Assembly (NCBI GenBank): GCA_020628755.1
Contig: JAHDEQ010000197.1
Span: 1-6,471, forward strand
DNA from: Saprospiraceae bacterium
Lineage (GTDB): Bacteria > Bacteroidota > Bacteroidia > Chitinophagales > Saprospiraceae
Direction of reading: 5' to 3'
DNA length: 6,471 bases
The notes beneath the pieces are model-generated. The model made no database searches. It saw nothing but the letters and a program-made list of their open reading frames with translations, and was not told the origin of the DNA. Of the stretch, positions 5,437-6,471 are shown one piece after another (position 1 is the stretch's first letter; each line of letters starts with the position of its first letter). The translations under genes and the position numbers were made by a program.

Positions 5437-6393
5437 TTATGCTTTTTTAAGATATGACCGAATATTTGACTCGATTCGTTGATTGATATTTTGCTCTGCT
5501 GAACGTTGAAATTGCTTGCCAGTAATGAGTTCATACAGCTCAATATAACGTTCCGAAACTTGCTGAACAAATGCGTCGGGCATGTCAGGCATGACCTGCC
5601 CATCCAGTCCTTGAAAGCCATTGGCGATTAACCATTCTCTTACAAATTCCTTTGAAACATGTCTTTGCTTTTCGCCTTTGACTTGTCGTTCCTCATAATC
5701 ATTTTTATAAAAATAGCGTGAACTATCTGGCGTATGAATCTCGTCAATCACATAAATTTGACCATCTTTTTTACCAAATTCATACTTGGTATCAACCAAA
5801 ATCAAACCTTGCTCAGCAGCCATTTTAGTACCTCTTTGATAAAGGGCCTGGGTATATTTTTCAAGTACCGCATAATCTTCGGGGCTAACAATTCCTTGAG
5901 CTAATATTTCTTCTTTAGAAATATCTTCGTCATGTCCTTCTTCGGCTTTAGTAGCAGGTGTAATGATGGGATTTGGAAAACGGTCGTGCTCTTTCATCCC
6001 TTCAGGAAGTGGAACGCCACACAACAGACGCTTGCCCGAACGATACGTTCGCCAAGCATGCCCCGTCAAATAACCTCGAATTACCATTTCAATTTTGTAC
6101 GGTTCGCAAGCCACTCCTACGGTAACATTGGGGTCGGGCGAGGCCAAACGCCAGTTGGGCGCAATGTCGGCAGTTGCATCTAAGAAATGTGCCGCAATTT
6201 GATTTAAAACTTGACCTTTAAACGGAATCGGGCGAGGCAAAATATGGTCAAAAGCAGAAATTCTATCCGATGCGACCATAAATAATTGTTCATTTATCGT
6301 ATAAACATCACGAACTTTGCCTCGATAAAATTTGCTTTGTCCTTCAAATTGAAAATTGGTTTCTGATACAGATTGTTGCTCAATGCTTGTCAT
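5437..6393 (-). CDS. purC: phosphoribosylaminoimidazole-succinocarboxamide (SAICAR) synthase
   Basis: PurC joins aspartate to CAIR with ATP to give SAICAR, a middle step of de novo purine synthesis in the cytosol. From the ATG at 6393-6391 the protein has 318 aa. This matches the long form of about 300-320 aa common in Bacteroidota and eukaryotes rather than the roughly 240-aa E. coli form. Visible motifs, numbered from this start, are FYRGKVRDVY (the ATP-binding N-lobe, 22-31), VASDRISAFDHILPRPIPFKG (40-60), the RGYLTGHAWRTY block (105-116), ILVDTKYEFG (198-207) and IDEIHTPDSSRYF (215-227), the family signature region. An in-frame TTG 48 bases upstream (6441) would add 16 residues, but that TTG is the -33 element and the -7 box lies inside the extension, so the ATG is the true start. 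It is single-gene, with its own promoter and terminator. Confidence 0.96.
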   Translation of the reverse strand: MTSIEQQSVSETNFQFEGQSKFYRGKVRDVYTINEQLFMVASDRISAFDHILPRPIPFKGQVLNQIAAHFLDATADIAPNWRLASPDPNVTVGVACEPYKIEMVIRGYLTGHAWRTYRSGKRLLCGVPLPEGMKEHDRFPNPIITPATKAEEGHDEDISKEEILAQGIVSPEDYAVLEKYTQALYQRGTKMAAEQGLILVDTKYEFGKKDGQIYVIDEIHTPDSSRYFYKNDYEERQVKGEKQRHVSKEFVREWLIANGFQGLDGQVMPDMPDAFVQQVSERYIELYELITGKQFQRSAEQNINQRIESNIRSYLKKA

Positions 6394-6409
6394 AACAAGG
6401 AATTTTTTG

Positions 6410-6441
6410 CAAATGTAAAGATTTTTGATTTTCTCTTTCAA
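6410..6441 (-). promoter_or_regulatory. purC promoter
   Basis: On the minus strand TTG (6441-6439) and TACATTTG (6417-6410) are separated by 21 bases, matching the Bacteroidota -33/-7 arrangement. The -7 box ends 16 bases before the purC ATG, giving a very short leader without a Shine-Dalgarno sequence. Confidence 0.75.
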
Positions 6442-6460
6442 TTTAATGTTAGAAATCCAT

Positions 6461-6468
6461 TATCTTTG
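6461..6468 (+). promoter_or_regulatory. -7 box of a divergent gene beyond the right edge
   Basis: TATCTTTG on the plus strand is an exact TAnnTTTG match and the same octamer as the operon's -7 box at 3134-3127. No clear TTG lies 19-21 bases upstream. It suggests a plus-strand gene starting shortly after the window, divergent from purC. Confidence 0.45.
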
Positions 6469-6471
6469 AAA

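Noticed and set aside
5421..6183. Small frames overlapping purC on both strands
   Set aside because: They are shadows of the purC coding sequence; the minus-strand one merely spans its 3' end and trailer.

Overview
The window looks like chromosomal DNA of a member of the Bacteroidota. It is AT-rich, start codons lack clear Shine-Dalgarno sequences, and several genes are preceded by the Bacteroidota -7 promoter box TAnnTTTG, in the two best cases with a TTG about 20 bases further upstream. The three housekeeping genes (aroC, gdhA, purC) are also of a type usual in that phylum. I cannot place the organism below phylum level. No tRNA, rRNA, insertion sequence, CRISPR array or phage gene was seen.

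Layout from left to right. Bases 1-746 (minus strand) hold the N-terminal 248 codons of chorismate synthase (aroC), whose 3' end lies outside the window. A 129-base gap follows, carrying an intergenic repeat built from four CTCYGYG units between A8 and T8 tracts. Bases 876-3088 (minus) form a probable four-gene operon. In transcription order it encodes a four-helix membrane protein (139 aa), two related three-helix membrane proteins (116 and 137 aa, apparently a tandem duplication) and a TIGR01777/YfcH-like NAD(P)-binding SDR protein. Bases 3222-3731 (plus) encode a small nicotinamidase/isochorismatase-fold protein that appears to have lost its catalytic cysteine, its lysine and most of the metal ligands. 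The operon and this gene diverge from a 115-base region containing a perfect, spacerless 42-bp palindrome that covers the operon's -33 element, so it is probably an operator. A strong hairpin (3735-3759) separates the pseudoenzyme gene from the convergent gdhA (3813-5174, minus). After an AT-rich gap and another strong terminator (5358-5388) comes purC (start 6393, minus), with its own promoter; a divergent -7 box at the right edge points to a gene beyond the window.

Functionally, aroC (aromatic amino acids), gdhA (ammonium assimilation/glutamate) and purC (purine synthesis) are unrelated housekeeping genes. The part most worth a second look is 876-3731: an uncharacterised membrane-protein/SDR operon back to back with a degenerate nicotinamidase-like protein across a shared palindromic control region. 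No protein in the window looks like the regulator that would bind it.
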